Shown here: in pieces, positions 26,341 to 35,721 of the stretch | Numbering within the stretch: position 1 is the first letter of the stretch | Layout: the number at the start of each line of letters is the position of its first letter | NCBI RefSeq assembly: GCF_900445255.1 | Contig: NZ_UAPU01000005.1 | Location: 879,001-943,000 of the forward strand | DNA: 64,000 bases | Direction of reading: 5' to 3' | DNA from: Anaerobiospirillum thomasii | Lineage (GTDB): Bacteria; Pseudomonadota; Gammaproteobacteria; Enterobacterales; Succinivibrionaceae | Program-made: the position numbers and the translations under genes | Notes under the pieces: model-generated | The model's database searches: none | What the model was told of the DNA's origin: nothing | What the model saw: only the letters and a program-made list of their open reading frames with translations

Positions 26341-27123
26341 ATGAAAACAGTTATTTTAGCAGGTGGACTTGGTACAAGACTAAGTGAAGAAACAGTATCA
26401 AAACCTAAACCTATGGTAGAGGTTGGTGATTATCCTATATTATGGCATATAATGAAAATATATAGTCACTATGGATATAATGATTTTATTTTATTGTGTG
26501 GCTACAAAGCAAATATGATTAAAAGTTATTTTACAAACTTTTATATCAATAATGCCGATATTCAAATTAACCTTGAATCAAATGAAATCAATATAATAAA
26601 AAATCAGAGTGAAGACTGGAAGGTAACCATTTTAAATACTGGAGTTGAGACCCTTACCGGATCTAGAATTAAGATGGCAAAAGATTATATTCTTAATGAC
26701 TCAGATGATGAATTTATGGTGACATATGGAGATGGTGTCTCAGATGTTAATATTAAATCACTGTTAGAATTTCACAGAAAAAGTAAAAAAACCGCAACTC
26801 TTACGGCCGTGCAGCCAATGGGAAGATTTGGCACTCTCTCACTTGATGACTCTGATAATGTTAATCACTTTATAGAAAAGCAGGCAGGTGACGGTGGTTG
26901 GGTTAATGGAGGCTTTTTTGTTTTTAACAAAAATGTCTTTGATTATATCCCTGATAGAAACGTTATGTTGGAGGAAGATCCTCTGTTGGATCTAGTCAAA
27001 GATAAGCAACTTGCTGCTTATAAGCATACTGGTTTTTGGAAACCTATGGATACTTTAAGAGACAACCATGAGCTCAACAAAATGTGGGCAAGTGGTAAAG
27101 CCCCATGGAAAATTTGGAAATAA
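26341..27123 (+). CDS. rfbF: Glucose-1-phosphate cytidylyltransferase (RfbF/DdhA type)
   Basis: A 260-residue nucleotidyltransferase that should join CTP and glucose-1-phosphate to give CDP-glucose. VILAGGLGTRLSEETVSKPKPMVEVGDYPILWHIMKIYSHYGYNDFILLCGYK is the classic RfbF N-terminus, and TYGDGVSDVNI, WVNGGFFVFN and GFWKPMDTLRD are characteristic later blocks. Length matches the family (about 257). A ribosome site (TATGGAG) precedes the start. The next gene is an SDR that would act on the CDP-sugar. Confidence 0.9.
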   Translation: MKTVILAGGLGTRLSEETVSKPKPMVEVGDYPILWHIMKIYSHYGYNDFILLCGYKANMIKSYFTNFYINNADIQINLESNEINIIKNQSEDWKVTILNTGVETLTGSRIKMAKDYILNDSDDEFMVTYGDGVSDVNIKSLLEFHRKSKKTATLTAVQPMGRFGTLSLDDSDNVNHFIEKQAGDGGWVNGGFFVFNKNVFDYIPDRNVMLEEDPLLDLVKDKQLAAYKHTGFWKPMDTLRDNHELNKMWASGKAPWKIWK

Positions 27124-27133
27124 GGAATAAACT

Positions 27134-28228
27134 ATGAGCTACAATCAAATAATAGTTGAAGATACAAGACGTATGTTCAATGATCTTAACCAAGATCAGA
27201 AAGCATTTTTTTCAAACTCAAGCATAATGATAACAGGTGCAGCAGGCTTTTTAGGTTACACCTTTTTACATTTTTTCTGTTTGAAAGCCAAAGAGCTTAA
27301 TATTAAAAAAATTATTGCATTAGATAATTTTATGTTAAGAACTCCTTCCTGGATTGAAAAGTTAAATAATGATTTTGATATTTTAGAGCTAAAGAAGTTC
27401 GATGTAATTAGCGACAGTTTTGAACAAGTCGCTGAGGCTGCCAATGTCGATGTTGTCATTCACATGGCATCTATAGCAAGTCCAACTTTTTATAGAAAAT
27501 ATCCAATTGAAACCATTGACGCTAATATAACTGGCCTAAGAAAGCTGCTTGACTTTTATAGGGATAGAAATTTAAAAGGACTTTTATTTTTTTCAAGCTC
27601 AGAAATATATGGAGATCCAAGCCCTGATGCGGTTCCTACTGATGAGGAATATAGAGGATTAGTTTCATGTACCGGTCCACGTGCCTGTTACGATGAATCT
27701 AAGCGCTTTGGTGAGACAATTTGCATGCTATACGCTCAAAAATATAACATGCCTATAACTGTTGCAAGACCATTTAACAACTATGGTCCAGGAATGGATA
27801 TTAACGATTTGCGCGTTCCGGCAGATTTTGCTAAATGTGCATTGAACAATCAAGACATCACAATTCTATCTGATGGTACACCAAAAAGAACCTTCTGTTA
27901 TGTTTCAGATGCTGTAACTGGTTATTTAAAAGTTTTAGCATCTGGAAAGTATGATTATTTTAACATTGGTATTGATAAGCCTGAAATTAGTGTATCTGAG
28001 CTTGCAGAAATCTACAAAAAATCAATAAAAGATCTCAATGGCACAGACATTAATGTTGTAAAACAAACATCACAGGACAAGGATTATCTGACACATAACC
28101 CTCAGAGACGTTGTCCAAAAATAAATAAGGCAAAGGAAAAATTAGATTACAACCCTAAAATTCATGTAGATGAAGGTGTTTCTCGTTTCCTTAAATTTTT
28201 ATTAATTGAGCAAGGTATGGAGAAATAA
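27134..28228 (+). CDS. NAD-dependent nucleotide-sugar epimerase/decarboxylase (UXS-like SDR)
   Basis: A 364-residue extended SDR. GAAGFLG near residue 38 is the NAD-binding loop. SSSEIYGDP carries the catalytic Ser region and CYDESKRFGE the YxxxK catalytic pair. ARPFNNYGPGM and RTFCYVSDAV are typical of UDP-glucuronate decarboxylase-like enzymes. It is not a standard RfbG CDP-glucose dehydratase even though it follows rfbF. With the neighbouring UDP-glucose-type dehydrogenase it might form a branch giving a pentose. It starts 10 bases after rfbF and ends 2 bases before the next gene. Confidence 0.8.
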   Translation: MSYNQIIVEDTRRMFNDLNQDQKAFFSNSSIMITGAAGFLGYTFLHFFCLKAKELNIKKIIALDNFMLRTPSWIEKLNNDFDILELKKFDVISDSFEQVAEAANVDVVIHMASIASPTFYRKYPIETIDANITGLRKLLDFYRDRNLKGLLFFSSSEIYGDPSPDAVPTDEEYRGLVSCTGPRACYDESKRFGETICMLYAQKYNMPITVARPFNNYGPGMDINDLRVPADFAKCALNNQDITILSDGTPKRTFCYVSDAVTGYLKVLASGKYDYFNIGIDKPEISVSELAEIYKKSIKDLNGTDINVVKQTSQDKDYLTHNPQRRCPKINKAKEKLDYNPKIHVDEGVSRFLKFLLIEQGMEK

Positions 28229-28230
28229 TA

Positions 28231-29499
28231 ATGGTAAATGTTTCAGTTTTAGGCCTTGGTTTTGTTGGGCTAACTACAGCTGTTGGATTTGCAAAACATG
28301 GAATCAAAACAAAAGGTTTCGATGTTATTCAAGAAAAAAGAGAGATTATAAAGGGGGGACAAACTCCTTTTATTGAAGAAGGTCTAGACACTGCCCTTGT
28401 AGATGTTTTAAATTCAAATGATTTAGTTATTTGTGACGATATTATATCTTGTCTTGCCGATAGTGACGTTGTTTTTCTGTGCATGGGCACCCCTATGGGA
28501 GATGACGGTAGTGCTGACTTAAGCTATATTATCAAAGCACTTTCAGATGTTGCATCTTGTCTTAAGCAAATGCATAAAAACCCTGTTGTTATAATTAAAT
28601 CAACAGTGCCTCCATCTAGCTCTATGACTGTTTTTAAGCCACACCTTGAAAGCCTTGGCTTAACAGTTGGTAAAAATGGTGACATAAGATTATGCAACAA
28701 TCCTGAGTTCCTGCGAGAAGGACATTCATATTCTGACTTCATGGAGCCTGATAGAGTAGTTATCGGTTCACTCAATGCAGAGGAATACGATGACATAAAG
28801 GAAATTTATCAACCTTTTAATGCTCCAATAATTTTTACAACACTAAATACTGCTGAGTTTATAAAATACTTAAGTAATACAACACTATCAACTCTCATAT
28901 CATATGCTAATGATATGTCGCTACTAGCTGAGTCAGTTGGAGATATAAATATCAAGCAGGCATTTAACGTTCTTTCAATGGATAAGCGCTTTTCAGGTAA
29001 CCCTGCGAACATAACATCGTATATATATCCAGGATTAGGATTTGGAGGATACTGCTTACCTAAAGATACATTTGCTTTATTGAAGAAGGGAGAGGCCAGT
29101 GGTTATCGTTCACCAATTTTGCAAGGAGTACTTGAAGTAAACAAGAATATAGTTACTTCAAGAGCAAAATCAATTATAAGAGATGTTCCAAAAGATAGCA
29201 AAATACTTATTCTTGGACTAAGCTTTAAACCTAACAGTGATGATGTTCGTGATAGTCGTTCAGCACTATTAATAAAGCATCTTCAAGAAAATGGCTTTAA
29301 AAATATTTTTGCATACGATCCTGTCGCAAATGATATTTTCCAGAAAACATACAAACTTGATAATATTTCATATATATCAGATCTAAAAGCAGGTACAACC
29401 GATGTAGATTGCTGCATTTTAGCAACTGCATGGGAAGATATAAAAGAGTTTTACAAGAACTCATCTTTTAAATATATGTACGATTTTAGATTTTGTTAA
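28231..29499 (+). CDS. UDP-glucose/GDP-mannose dehydrogenase family protein
   Basis: A 422-residue nucleotide-sugar dehydrogenase, which oxidises C6 of a hexose to the uronic acid with two NAD+. LGLGFVGLTTAVGFAKHG is the N-terminal Rossmann loop, CNNPEFLREGHSYSDFMEPDRVVIG a conserved block, and GFGGYCLPKD holds the catalytic Cys. GLSFKPNSDDVRDSRS belongs to the C-terminal domain. The most likely substrate is UDP-glucose, but a CDP-sugar cannot be excluded given the upstream genes. Confidence 0.85.
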   Translation: MVNVSVLGLGFVGLTTAVGFAKHGIKTKGFDVIQEKREIIKGGQTPFIEEGLDTALVDVLNSNDLVICDDIISCLADSDVVFLCMGTPMGDDGSADLSYIIKALSDVASCLKQMHKNPVVIIKSTVPPSSSMTVFKPHLESLGLTVGKNGDIRLCNNPEFLREGHSYSDFMEPDRVVIGSLNAEEYDDIKEIYQPFNAPIIFTTLNTAEFIKYLSNTTLSTLISYANDMSLLAESVGDINIKQAFNVLSMDKRFSGNPANITSYIYPGLGFGGYCLPKDTFALLKKGEASGYRSPILQGVLEVNKNIVTSRAKSIIRDVPKDSKILILGLSFKPNSDDVRDSRSALLIKHLQENGFKNIFAYDPVANDIFQKTYKLDNISYISDLKAGTTDVDCCILATAWEDIKEFYKNSSFKYMYDFRFC

Positions 29500-29501
29500 T
29501 T

Positions 29502-30809
29502 ATGAAAAATATTCTTGTAGTAGGTGCAGGCCCTTCGGGGCTTGCCTGTGCCAAAAGGCTATCAGAAAACGGCTTTGATGTAACTGTTATAGATAAAAGA
29601 GGATATAAGGGAGGGCTCTGCTCTTCTTTTAACATTGATGGCTTTAATTTTGACCGTTTTGTACACTTTAGCTTTACTCAGGATAAAGAAGTAATTTCTT
29701 TATTCAATAAATCCTGTAAAGGAAAAGTGAGAGAGTTTAAGCCTAGTGTATATAATTACTTCAAGAGTAAATACATAATGCACCCAGTTCAAAATAATTT
29801 GAACTCTCTTGGAGTTGCTAAAGGGCTATTGTATCTTACTTCATATATAACACGAAAAAGATCCAATATAGTCAATTATTATGATTGGCTATGCGCATCT
29901 TATGGTAAGAAATTTGCTGACGACTTCCCTGTTTTGTATACCCAAAAATACTGGTGTGCAGATCCCAAAAACATGGAAACAAAGTGGATTGGACCACGAA
30001 TGAGTAATATATCATTCATTGATTATATACAATCCATTTTTTCAAAAAATGAACGTGTAAAGTATTATCATAAAACTCAAAGATACCCAGAGTTTGGTGG
30101 ATATGGTTCTTTTTTAAATGAACTAGATGGCTGTTATAAATTAGAGCTTGATACCGAACTTATTTATATTGATGTGACTAATAAAGTCGCTAAAACAACA
30201 CAAAAAGATATCAAATTCGACTCTATTGTATATACAGCCCCTTTAAAAGAATTTCATAAATTCATAAATGAAGATACATTAAAGAGTAAATGCGATCAGT
30301 TGCACCACACAAGCGGTTACATGGTTTCTCTAGGGTTGAATAAAAAGCCTAATAACAAAGGTATTTTCTTTTACATTTATGACAAAGATATCTTGTTTGC
30401 AAGAGCATACTATCCACATTTAAAAAGCACAAACAATGTACCTGATGGTTGCTACTCTATGCAGCTTGAATTTTATACGCTTGACGGAAAAGAGATAGAA
30501 GCACCTCAGGACACTTTACAATCTTCAATAAATAAAGTTTTACAGTCCATTGATCTGTCTAATGAAAATATGCTGTTTTGTGATATCAAATTTGAAAAAT
30601 ATGCAAATGTATTATTTGATCACGGCATATATAAGGCCAGAGAAGAAATTATTAATGTAGCTAAAAATAATAATATATATCTTGCTGGACGTTTTGGATT
30701 ATGGGACTACTTATGGTCTGATCAAAGTATAAAAAGTGGCTTTGATGCTGCACTACAGATTATAAATAAGAGGGATTATGATAAAAACTGCTTTAATAAC
30801 AGGAGCTAA
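29502..30809 (+). CDS. FAD-dependent NAD(P)-binding oxidoreductase (amine-oxidase/Glf-like)
   Basis: About 435 residues from the ATG at 29502; an upstream TTG at 29493 also lies in frame. VVGAGPSGLACAKRLSENGFDVTVIDKRGYKGGLCSSF is an FAD-binding Rossmann fold of the protoporphyrinogen-oxidase/UDP-galactopyranose-mutase-like group, and YLAGRFGLWDYLWSDQSI is the C-terminal flavin-contact segment. Such proteins in capsule clusters often act on nucleotide sugars, but the substrate here is unknown. Its last 32 bases overlap the next gene. Confidence 0.72.
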   Translation: MKNILVVGAGPSGLACAKRLSENGFDVTVIDKRGYKGGLCSSFNIDGFNFDRFVHFSFTQDKEVISLFNKSCKGKVREFKPSVYNYFKSKYIMHPVQNNLNSLGVAKGLLYLTSYITRKRSNIVNYYDWLCASYGKKFADDFPVLYTQKYWCADPKNMETKWIGPRMSNISFIDYIQSIFSKNERVKYYHKTQRYPEFGGYGSFLNELDGCYKLELDTELIYIDVTNKVAKTTQKDIKFDSIVYTAPLKEFHKFINEDTLKSKCDQLHHTSGYMVSLGLNKKPNNKGIFFYIYDKDILFARAYYPHLKSTNNVPDGCYSMQLEFYTLDGKEIEAPQDTLQSSINKVLQSIDLSNENMLFCDIKFEKYANVLFDHGIYKAREEIINVAKNNNIYLAGRFGLWDYLWSDQSIKSGFDAALQIINKRDYDKNCFNNRS

Positions 30810-31668
30810 GGGTTTTGTCGGTTCAGCTCTGTGCCAATCATTGCAAAATGACTATCAAATTATTAATGCAAGTCACAGTGACTGCTTAGATTTAAACAGC
30901 TTACGTGATTGTTTTGATGCTAATATAAATAGCCATGAAATTGATGTTGTATATATTTTAGGTTGGAGCGGCGTTGCTGTGCAGTCTCAACGCAATTCAA
31001 TTGACATCCAATTTAACAATGTACAGAGCGTTGTAAATTTGTTAAATGCGTTACGCGCATATAAAGTCAGAAAAATTGTATTTGTAGGATCAGTCTCTGA
31101 GTTGGAGTTTATATTTTCATTTGGTAAAAAAGAAAAACTTCCATTAATCACTTGCTATGGTGCAAGCAAGATATATGCAGATACACTCACTCGATATTAT
31201 TGTCAGGAGAGAAATATATCCTATTCAAGTGGATTTATATCAAGCATCTATGGCCCTGGTGAAATAAGTGATAAATTTATATGTTCAAGTATAAAAAAGC
31301 TTTTAAATAATGAACATTTATCATTTTCCTCAGGGAATCAATTATATGATTTTGTATATATAGATGACGCAATATTAGACTTAATAACTCTTAAAGAAGA
31401 TGAATTTAATGGTCAGTACATTATTGGCTCAGGAAAATATATACCTCTAAAATCTTTTATTCATCAAATGTGTGCAGTCTTTAACAAAGATACTGATGAA
31501 TTTAGAACGTTTGGCTCAACAGGTGGCGAGAGTCTGGACTTATCTAAACTACCATATAAACTCGAATTTATCTCAAATGTTGCTAATCTTAAAAGAACAG
31601 AATTTGTAGAAGGTATCAGAAAAACAGCTGATTTCTTAATTAGTCAAGGAGTTATAAATAATGGATAG
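30778..31668 (+). CDS. NAD(P)-dependent epimerase/dehydratase (SDR), first of three tandem copies
   Basis: A 296-residue extended SDR with TGAKGFVGSAL (glycine motif), FVGSVSELEF, CYGASKIYAD (YxxxK catalytic) and SSIYGPGEIS. It is a sugar nucleotide epimerase, reductase or dehydratase of undetermined specificity. It overlaps the preceding and following genes (32 and 8 bases). The next two genes are paralogues of the same fold, so three consecutive steps on one nucleotide sugar are plausible. Confidence 0.75.
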   Translation: MIKTALITGAKGFVGSALCQSLQNDYQIINASHSDCLDLNSLRDCFDANINSHEIDVVYILGWSGVAVQSQRNSIDIQFNNVQSVVNLLNALRAYKVRKIVFVGSVSELEFIFSFGKKEKLPLITCYGASKIYADTLTRYYCQERNISYSSGFISSIYGPGEISDKFICSSIKKLLNNEHLSFSSGNQLYDFVYIDDAILDLITLKEDEFNGQYIIGSGKYIPLKSFIHQMCAVFNKDTDEFRTFGSTGGESLDLSKLPYKLEFISNVANLKRTEFVEGIRKTADFLISQGVINNG

Positions 31669-32584
31669 AGCAATTGTGTTTGGCGCCAATGGCAATCTTG
31701 GTAGTGCAATTGTCAACGCACTGTTAAGTCACAATGTTGAAACACTAGCACTGTCAAGACATAATGACAGATTAGATTGCATTGACAGTCCCATTTTTAG
31801 ACAAGCTATTGTAGATGCAAAAGATCTTTCTATGATTGATGGAAATACGCTATTGGTTAATTTCGTTAAAGGACATGACTGTGCTTTCTACTATACAGCA
31901 TGGAAAGGAAATGAGCGTCTAAGAGATGGAACACTACAAGAACAGATGGATAATGTTACATATGTTTCCGATGCCATTGTTCTTGCTGCAAAACTTGGCT
32001 GCACAAAGTTCATTTACACAGGAACACAAGATGAGGCAATTTTTGAAAACTATCTTAAAAGTGAATGGAAAACAAAAGCCTGCCCTGAGCATGACATAAA
32101 CTACATGAGTGCTAAACTTGCAGCACGGGATATGAACCTACTTATAAGCTATTTAAATAAAATAGATTATATACATACTCGCTTCTCTGCTGTTATTAAC
32201 ACAAATCTTGAAGGTGTAGGTTTTATTCCAAATACATTAAAAAAATTGATGAATAATGAACCAATACCAGAAATTGTTAACAATAACCCTATGGAAATCA
32301 TATCTATAGATGAACTGGCTGAGGCTTATTACCACCTAGGTCTTAAAGGAAAAAATAAAGCTAATTACTATCTTGGTTGCGGTGATGTTGATACTATCAG
32401 TAATTTATTTACAAGATTTGTAGCAATAAAAGATAATAAAGATCTTAATTCTTTGAACTTACAGTCTACAGATTTTAGTAAGCAACTTTTGCAAGAGTAC
32501 GATCCGGCACTACTTTATAAAGATACTAATTTCAAATTCACAAAGAACTTTACCCAAATAGCAAAGGAGATAGTCTTAAAATGA
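31661..32584 (+). CDS. NAD(P)-dependent epimerase/dehydratase (SDR), second tandem copy
   Basis: A 307-residue SDR-like protein with FGANGNLGSAIV as the nucleotide-binding loop, a YTAWKGNERLRDG segment, FIYTGTQDEAIFENY and NYMSAKLAARDM. The catalytic YxxxK appears as YMSAK. Overlaps the next gene by 4 bases (ATGA type junction). Specificity unknown. Confidence 0.72.
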   Translation: MDRAIVFGANGNLGSAIVNALLSHNVETLALSRHNDRLDCIDSPIFRQAIVDAKDLSMIDGNTLLVNFVKGHDCAFYYTAWKGNERLRDGTLQEQMDNVTYVSDAIVLAAKLGCTKFIYTGTQDEAIFENYLKSEWKTKACPEHDINYMSAKLAARDMNLLISYLNKIDYIHTRFSAVINTNLEGVGFIPNTLKKLMNNEPIPEIVNNNPMEIISIDELAEAYYHLGLKGKNKANYYLGCGDVDTISNLFTRFVAIKDNKDLNSLNLQSTDFSKQLLQEYDPALLYKDTNFKFTKNFTQIAKEIVLK

Positions 32585-33546
32585 AAAGTGCAATTATAAC
32601 AGGAGCTACAGGATTCATAGGATCAAGACTTGTAAGATACTTGCTTGCTAATAACTATAAAGTTGTAGCATTGGGACGTGTCGATTTTTCACTAATCGAT
32701 CCATTGCGCATGCAGAAGCACGAAAATCTGAAATATATCAAATTGGAAATGGAAAATATTGAGGCTTTATTTAATTTTAAAGATCAATTTGGTTTTGATA
32801 GTACAGATGAATGCGTATTTTATCACTTTGCTTGGAGTGGACATAAAGGACTATCTGATTTAAGTGTTTCAGGACAAATGAAAAACGTAATTCAGAGTGT
32901 TAATGCCTATAAAGTTGCCAACAAACTTGGATGTGATAAGTTTGTTCATGTAGGAACAATGGAAGAGGCCTTTGGCGACGCATACCTAAAATTAGACCAT
33001 CATGTAAATAACGAATATAACAGACATGTTGTATATGCTGTTGCTAAACAGATAACCCGATTTACGTTAAAGGCACTGCAAAAGGACTTAAAGACTAAAC
33101 TTATATTAGTATGTAAATCTCATGTGCTTGGGCCAAACGATGCTAGAGACTCGTTACTGAGACAAACTATGAAAATGATTGTCAACGGAGAAAAACTAGA
33201 GTTTACTTCAGGCGAGCAAACATTTGATGTAATATCTATTTCTGATTGTGTAAAGGGATTTGAGTCTATTGGCCTTAAAGGCAAAGACAATGCTGAGTAT
33301 TGGATTGGGTCTGGGCAGCCAAGGGCTCTTAAGGAGTATCTTGAAATTATGATAAATAGATATTCAAAGGGGCACCCTCATGAATTCGGAGCTAAAAAGT
33401 ACAGTGATCTCAAGCTATCGAAGGAAACTTTTATGCCGCCAGAATTATATAATGACACTGGGTTTAAATGCACACAATCATATGAAGAAGCTTGTGACGA
33501 GATGTATGCCTGGTTCCATGATAACAAGCTTGTTGAGGAAAACTAA
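32581..33546 (+). CDS. NAD(P)-dependent epimerase/dehydratase (SDR), third tandem copy
   Basis: A 321-residue SDR-like protein with TGATGFIGSRLVRYL, FYHFAWSGHKGLSD, FVHVGTMEEAFGD and VVYAVAKQITR (YxxxK form YAVAK). The FAWSGHKG segment parallels the YTAWKGNE of the preceding protein and LGWSGVA of the first, supporting common descent of the three. An epimerase gene follows 2 bases later. Confidence 0.72.
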   Translation: MKSAIITGATGFIGSRLVRYLLANNYKVVALGRVDFSLIDPLRMQKHENLKYIKLEMENIEALFNFKDQFGFDSTDECVFYHFAWSGHKGLSDLSVSGQMKNVIQSVNAYKVANKLGCDKFVHVGTMEEAFGDAYLKLDHHVNNEYNRHVVYAVAKQITRFTLKALQKDLKTKLILVCKSHVLGPNDARDSLLRQTMKMIVNGEKLEFTSGEQTFDVISISDCVKGFESIGLKGKDNAEYWIGSGQPRALKEYLEIMINRYSKGHPHEFGAKKYSDLKLSKETFMPPELYNDTGFKCTQSYEEACDEMYAWFHDNKLVEEN

Positions 33547-33548
33547 TT

Positions 33549-34112
33549 ATGAACAGATTTGATTTTGAGAAAACTTGTATTGACGGAGTCTACATTGTAA
33601 CCCCAAAGCCTTTTAAAGACGATAGAGGTTATTACGAAAGGTTTTTCTGTGCCCAAGACTTTTCAGAATTAGGTGTATCAAAGACAATTTGCCAAGTTAA
33701 TCACTCATATACAGCAAAAAAAGGAACAATTAGAGGATTTCATTTTCAGCATCCACCATATGCAGAGACAAAAGTAGTCAGATGCACCAAAGGAGCAATT
33801 ATAGACGTAGCCTTGGACTTAAGGCAGGGATCTAGCACTTTTTTACAGACATTTGCTATAGAGCTTAATGATAAAAACTCAAAATATTTAGTTTTACCCA
33901 AAGGTATAGCTCATGGCTTTCAAACCCTAGAGGATGATAGTGAAATTATTTACTTTACAGATCACATCTATACCCCAGAGGCAGATGATGGCATTAATCC
34001 GTTTGATCCAAAAGTAAATTATAAGTGGCCTTTAGAAGTTACCTCTATAAGTGAGAATGATAAAAATAGAAAACATATATCAAACAACTTTTTAGGTCTA
34101 ACAGTAAAATAA
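33549..34112 (+). CDS. dTDP-4-keto-6-deoxyhexose 3,5-epimerase-like (RfbC family)
   Basis: A 187-residue cupin epimerase. TIRGFHFQHPPYAETKVVRC contains the catalytic His region (usually RGLHxQ), and GAIIDVALDLRQGSSTF, LPKGIAHGFQTLEDDSEIIYF and INPFDP are characteristic. It should invert C3 and/or C5 of a 4-keto nucleotide sugar. As no dTDP-glucose genes occur here, the donor may be a CDP- or UDP-linked sugar. Last of the sugar-nucleotide genes in cassette L. Confidence 0.88.
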   Translation: MNRFDFEKTCIDGVYIVTPKPFKDDRGYYERFFCAQDFSELGVSKTICQVNHSYTAKKGTIRGFHFQHPPYAETKVVRCTKGAIIDVALDLRQGSSTFLQTFAIELNDKNSKYLVLPKGIAHGFQTLEDDSEIIYFTDHIYTPEADDGINPFDPKVNYKWPLEVTSISENDKNRKHISNNFLGLTVK

Positions 34113-34148
34113 AAATTAGTTTAAATTGTGTAATTAGAATATTAAAGC

Positions 34149-34198
34149 AGGTAAGTATTTAATATAAGTATGTGTATAAAACATACTTATATTACCTG
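34149..34198. repeat. Long AT-rich hairpin between epimerase and glycosyltransferase genes
   Basis: AATATAAGTATGT (34161-34173) pairs perfectly with ACATACTTATATT (34181-34193), loop of 7. The stem is extended by outer CAGGTAA and TTACCTG (34149-34198) across a bulge. It could act as a terminator/processing site or a binding site for a dimeric regulator. Confidence 0.6.
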
Positions 34199-34277
34199 AA
34201 TGCTTTAAATCCACAATTTGATTTAAAAAAATTATACATCTTAATATATACTGCCAATCCATTTTTAGGATTAAATT

Positions 34278-35651
34278 ATGAAAAAAATTTGTATTTTCTA
34301 TTCTGCTACACCGGGTCGACTATTTGCTCTAGGAACTAGTTTAAATTCATTTTGCAAAGTTCATAAAGACTTAGATTTTGATGCATATGTTCATATTGAA
34401 GATATGCAGTCTTTGGACAAAAATAATATTAATACTCCACCAGAAACAGATATTGCAGCAATAAAAAAGATTTGCCCAAATGTTAAATTTCTCTATACCT
34501 CTAAAGATAAAGATACAATTTATTCTAATTTAGATTTCTCTCTTTTTACTGCCAAAGATTCAGATAAACCAACTATGAAATTGCCAATAAATATATTGTC
34601 ATGGCAGTTTCTATTCTCATTACTAGATCAATATACATTTCTTATAAAAATTGATGATGATACTGTATTTAATACGTCCATAGAGAATTGTTTAGACGAT
34701 TCACAATATGCCATATTGAGAGCTAGTACTAAAAGGATTCATAAAACTTACCTTGGCGCAATAGATCTTATAGAACGCAATTTTGATTATAAATTTACAA
34801 GAAAATACAAAGCGTATAATGTTGGTCTATCTATATTTACAAATAGATTATCTCAATTTAGTGAGTTTAGAGATCAATATATAACCTTCGCAAATATGTT
34901 TGCAAAGTCAGATGCTTTTGTTGCTCCTATAGATGAGTTTTGTTTCGCCATGACCTGTGCTCATTTTAATATTAAAATTACTAATGACGTACGCTTACAG
35001 GTGTTTCCAAAATATGCTAATAATCAAACTGTTGCCTTGCACGCCACAGGACCTGAAAAGTTCTGGAATTCCGAGATAACATCATATATGTCACCAGAGT
35101 GGCTTGATAATTATATAAATTGGGTATCTCTAGGAGGATCTAGATATGTATGTGATAATAAATCTCCTTCTATTAACCGCTTGGATAGGTGGAATCAACT
35201 TATAACGCCTAAATACTGGATTCAGTTTTTGCAACACCACTCCTTATTTCAGTATATTGAACAATTAGATGATAACTACAATACACAAGTTAAAATTTTT
35301 ACAATAAAAGGACTGCCAAAAGACTTTATTTACCTAGATATAACATTGGTTTCAACTTCTAATAAAGTAAACAACATTCAGTCTACATTCTGTTTAAACA
35401 AGAAATTATTGTCAGAAAAAAGTGAAGAATGTTTAATAGATATCTTTAAAAGAAATAATTATGATGTAATTAATAAAGAGGTGTATTTGTACTTTAAGAG
35501 AAGCGCCTCTATTTTGTCTATAGATCAAGAAATTGATTTTCTTGAATTGTTTCTCAATAGAAACATAAATAATATATCGTCTATTTTTGCAGGGCAAAAA
35601 GATAAAAGATTTTTTTACACGTCTATTTTTAAGAATAGAAAAAACACTTAA
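34278..35651 (+). CDS. Putative glycosyltransferase with DDD motif
   Basis: A 457-residue protein with FLIKIDDDTVFN near residue 127, resembling the DxD metal site of GT31/GT8-like glycosyltransferases. A downstream DEFCFAMTCAHFNIKI segment fits the acceptor/catalytic acid region. The C-terminal 180 residues are not recognised. It begins after a 165-bp gap with a strong hairpin, so it may be separately controlled. It is the last intact gene of cassette L before the fossil IS at 35722. Confidence 0.6.
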   Translation: MKKICIFYSATPGRLFALGTSLNSFCKVHKDLDFDAYVHIEDMQSLDKNNINTPPETDIAAIKKICPNVKFLYTSKDKDTIYSNLDFSLFTAKDSDKPTMKLPINILSWQFLFSLLDQYTFLIKIDDDTVFNTSIENCLDDSQYAILRASTKRIHKTYLGAIDLIERNFDYKFTRKYKAYNVGLSIFTNRLSQFSEFRDQYITFANMFAKSDAFVAPIDEFCFAMTCAHFNIKITNDVRLQVFPKYANNQTVALHATGPEKFWNSEITSYMSPEWLDNYINWVSLGGSRYVCDNKSPSINRLDRWNQLITPKYWIQFLQHHSLFQYIEQLDDNYNTQVKIFTIKGLPKDFIYLDITLVSTSNKVNNIQSTFCLNKKLLSEKSEECLIDIFKRNNYDVINKEVYLYFKRSASILSIDQEIDFLELFLNRNINNISSIFAGQKDKRFFYTSIFKNRKNT

Positions 35652-35721
35652 CTACATTAGACGATATTAGTAGCATTAAAAAGTCTTCTTTTTAGATTTT
35701 GTAACTGCGGGAACACCCCAA

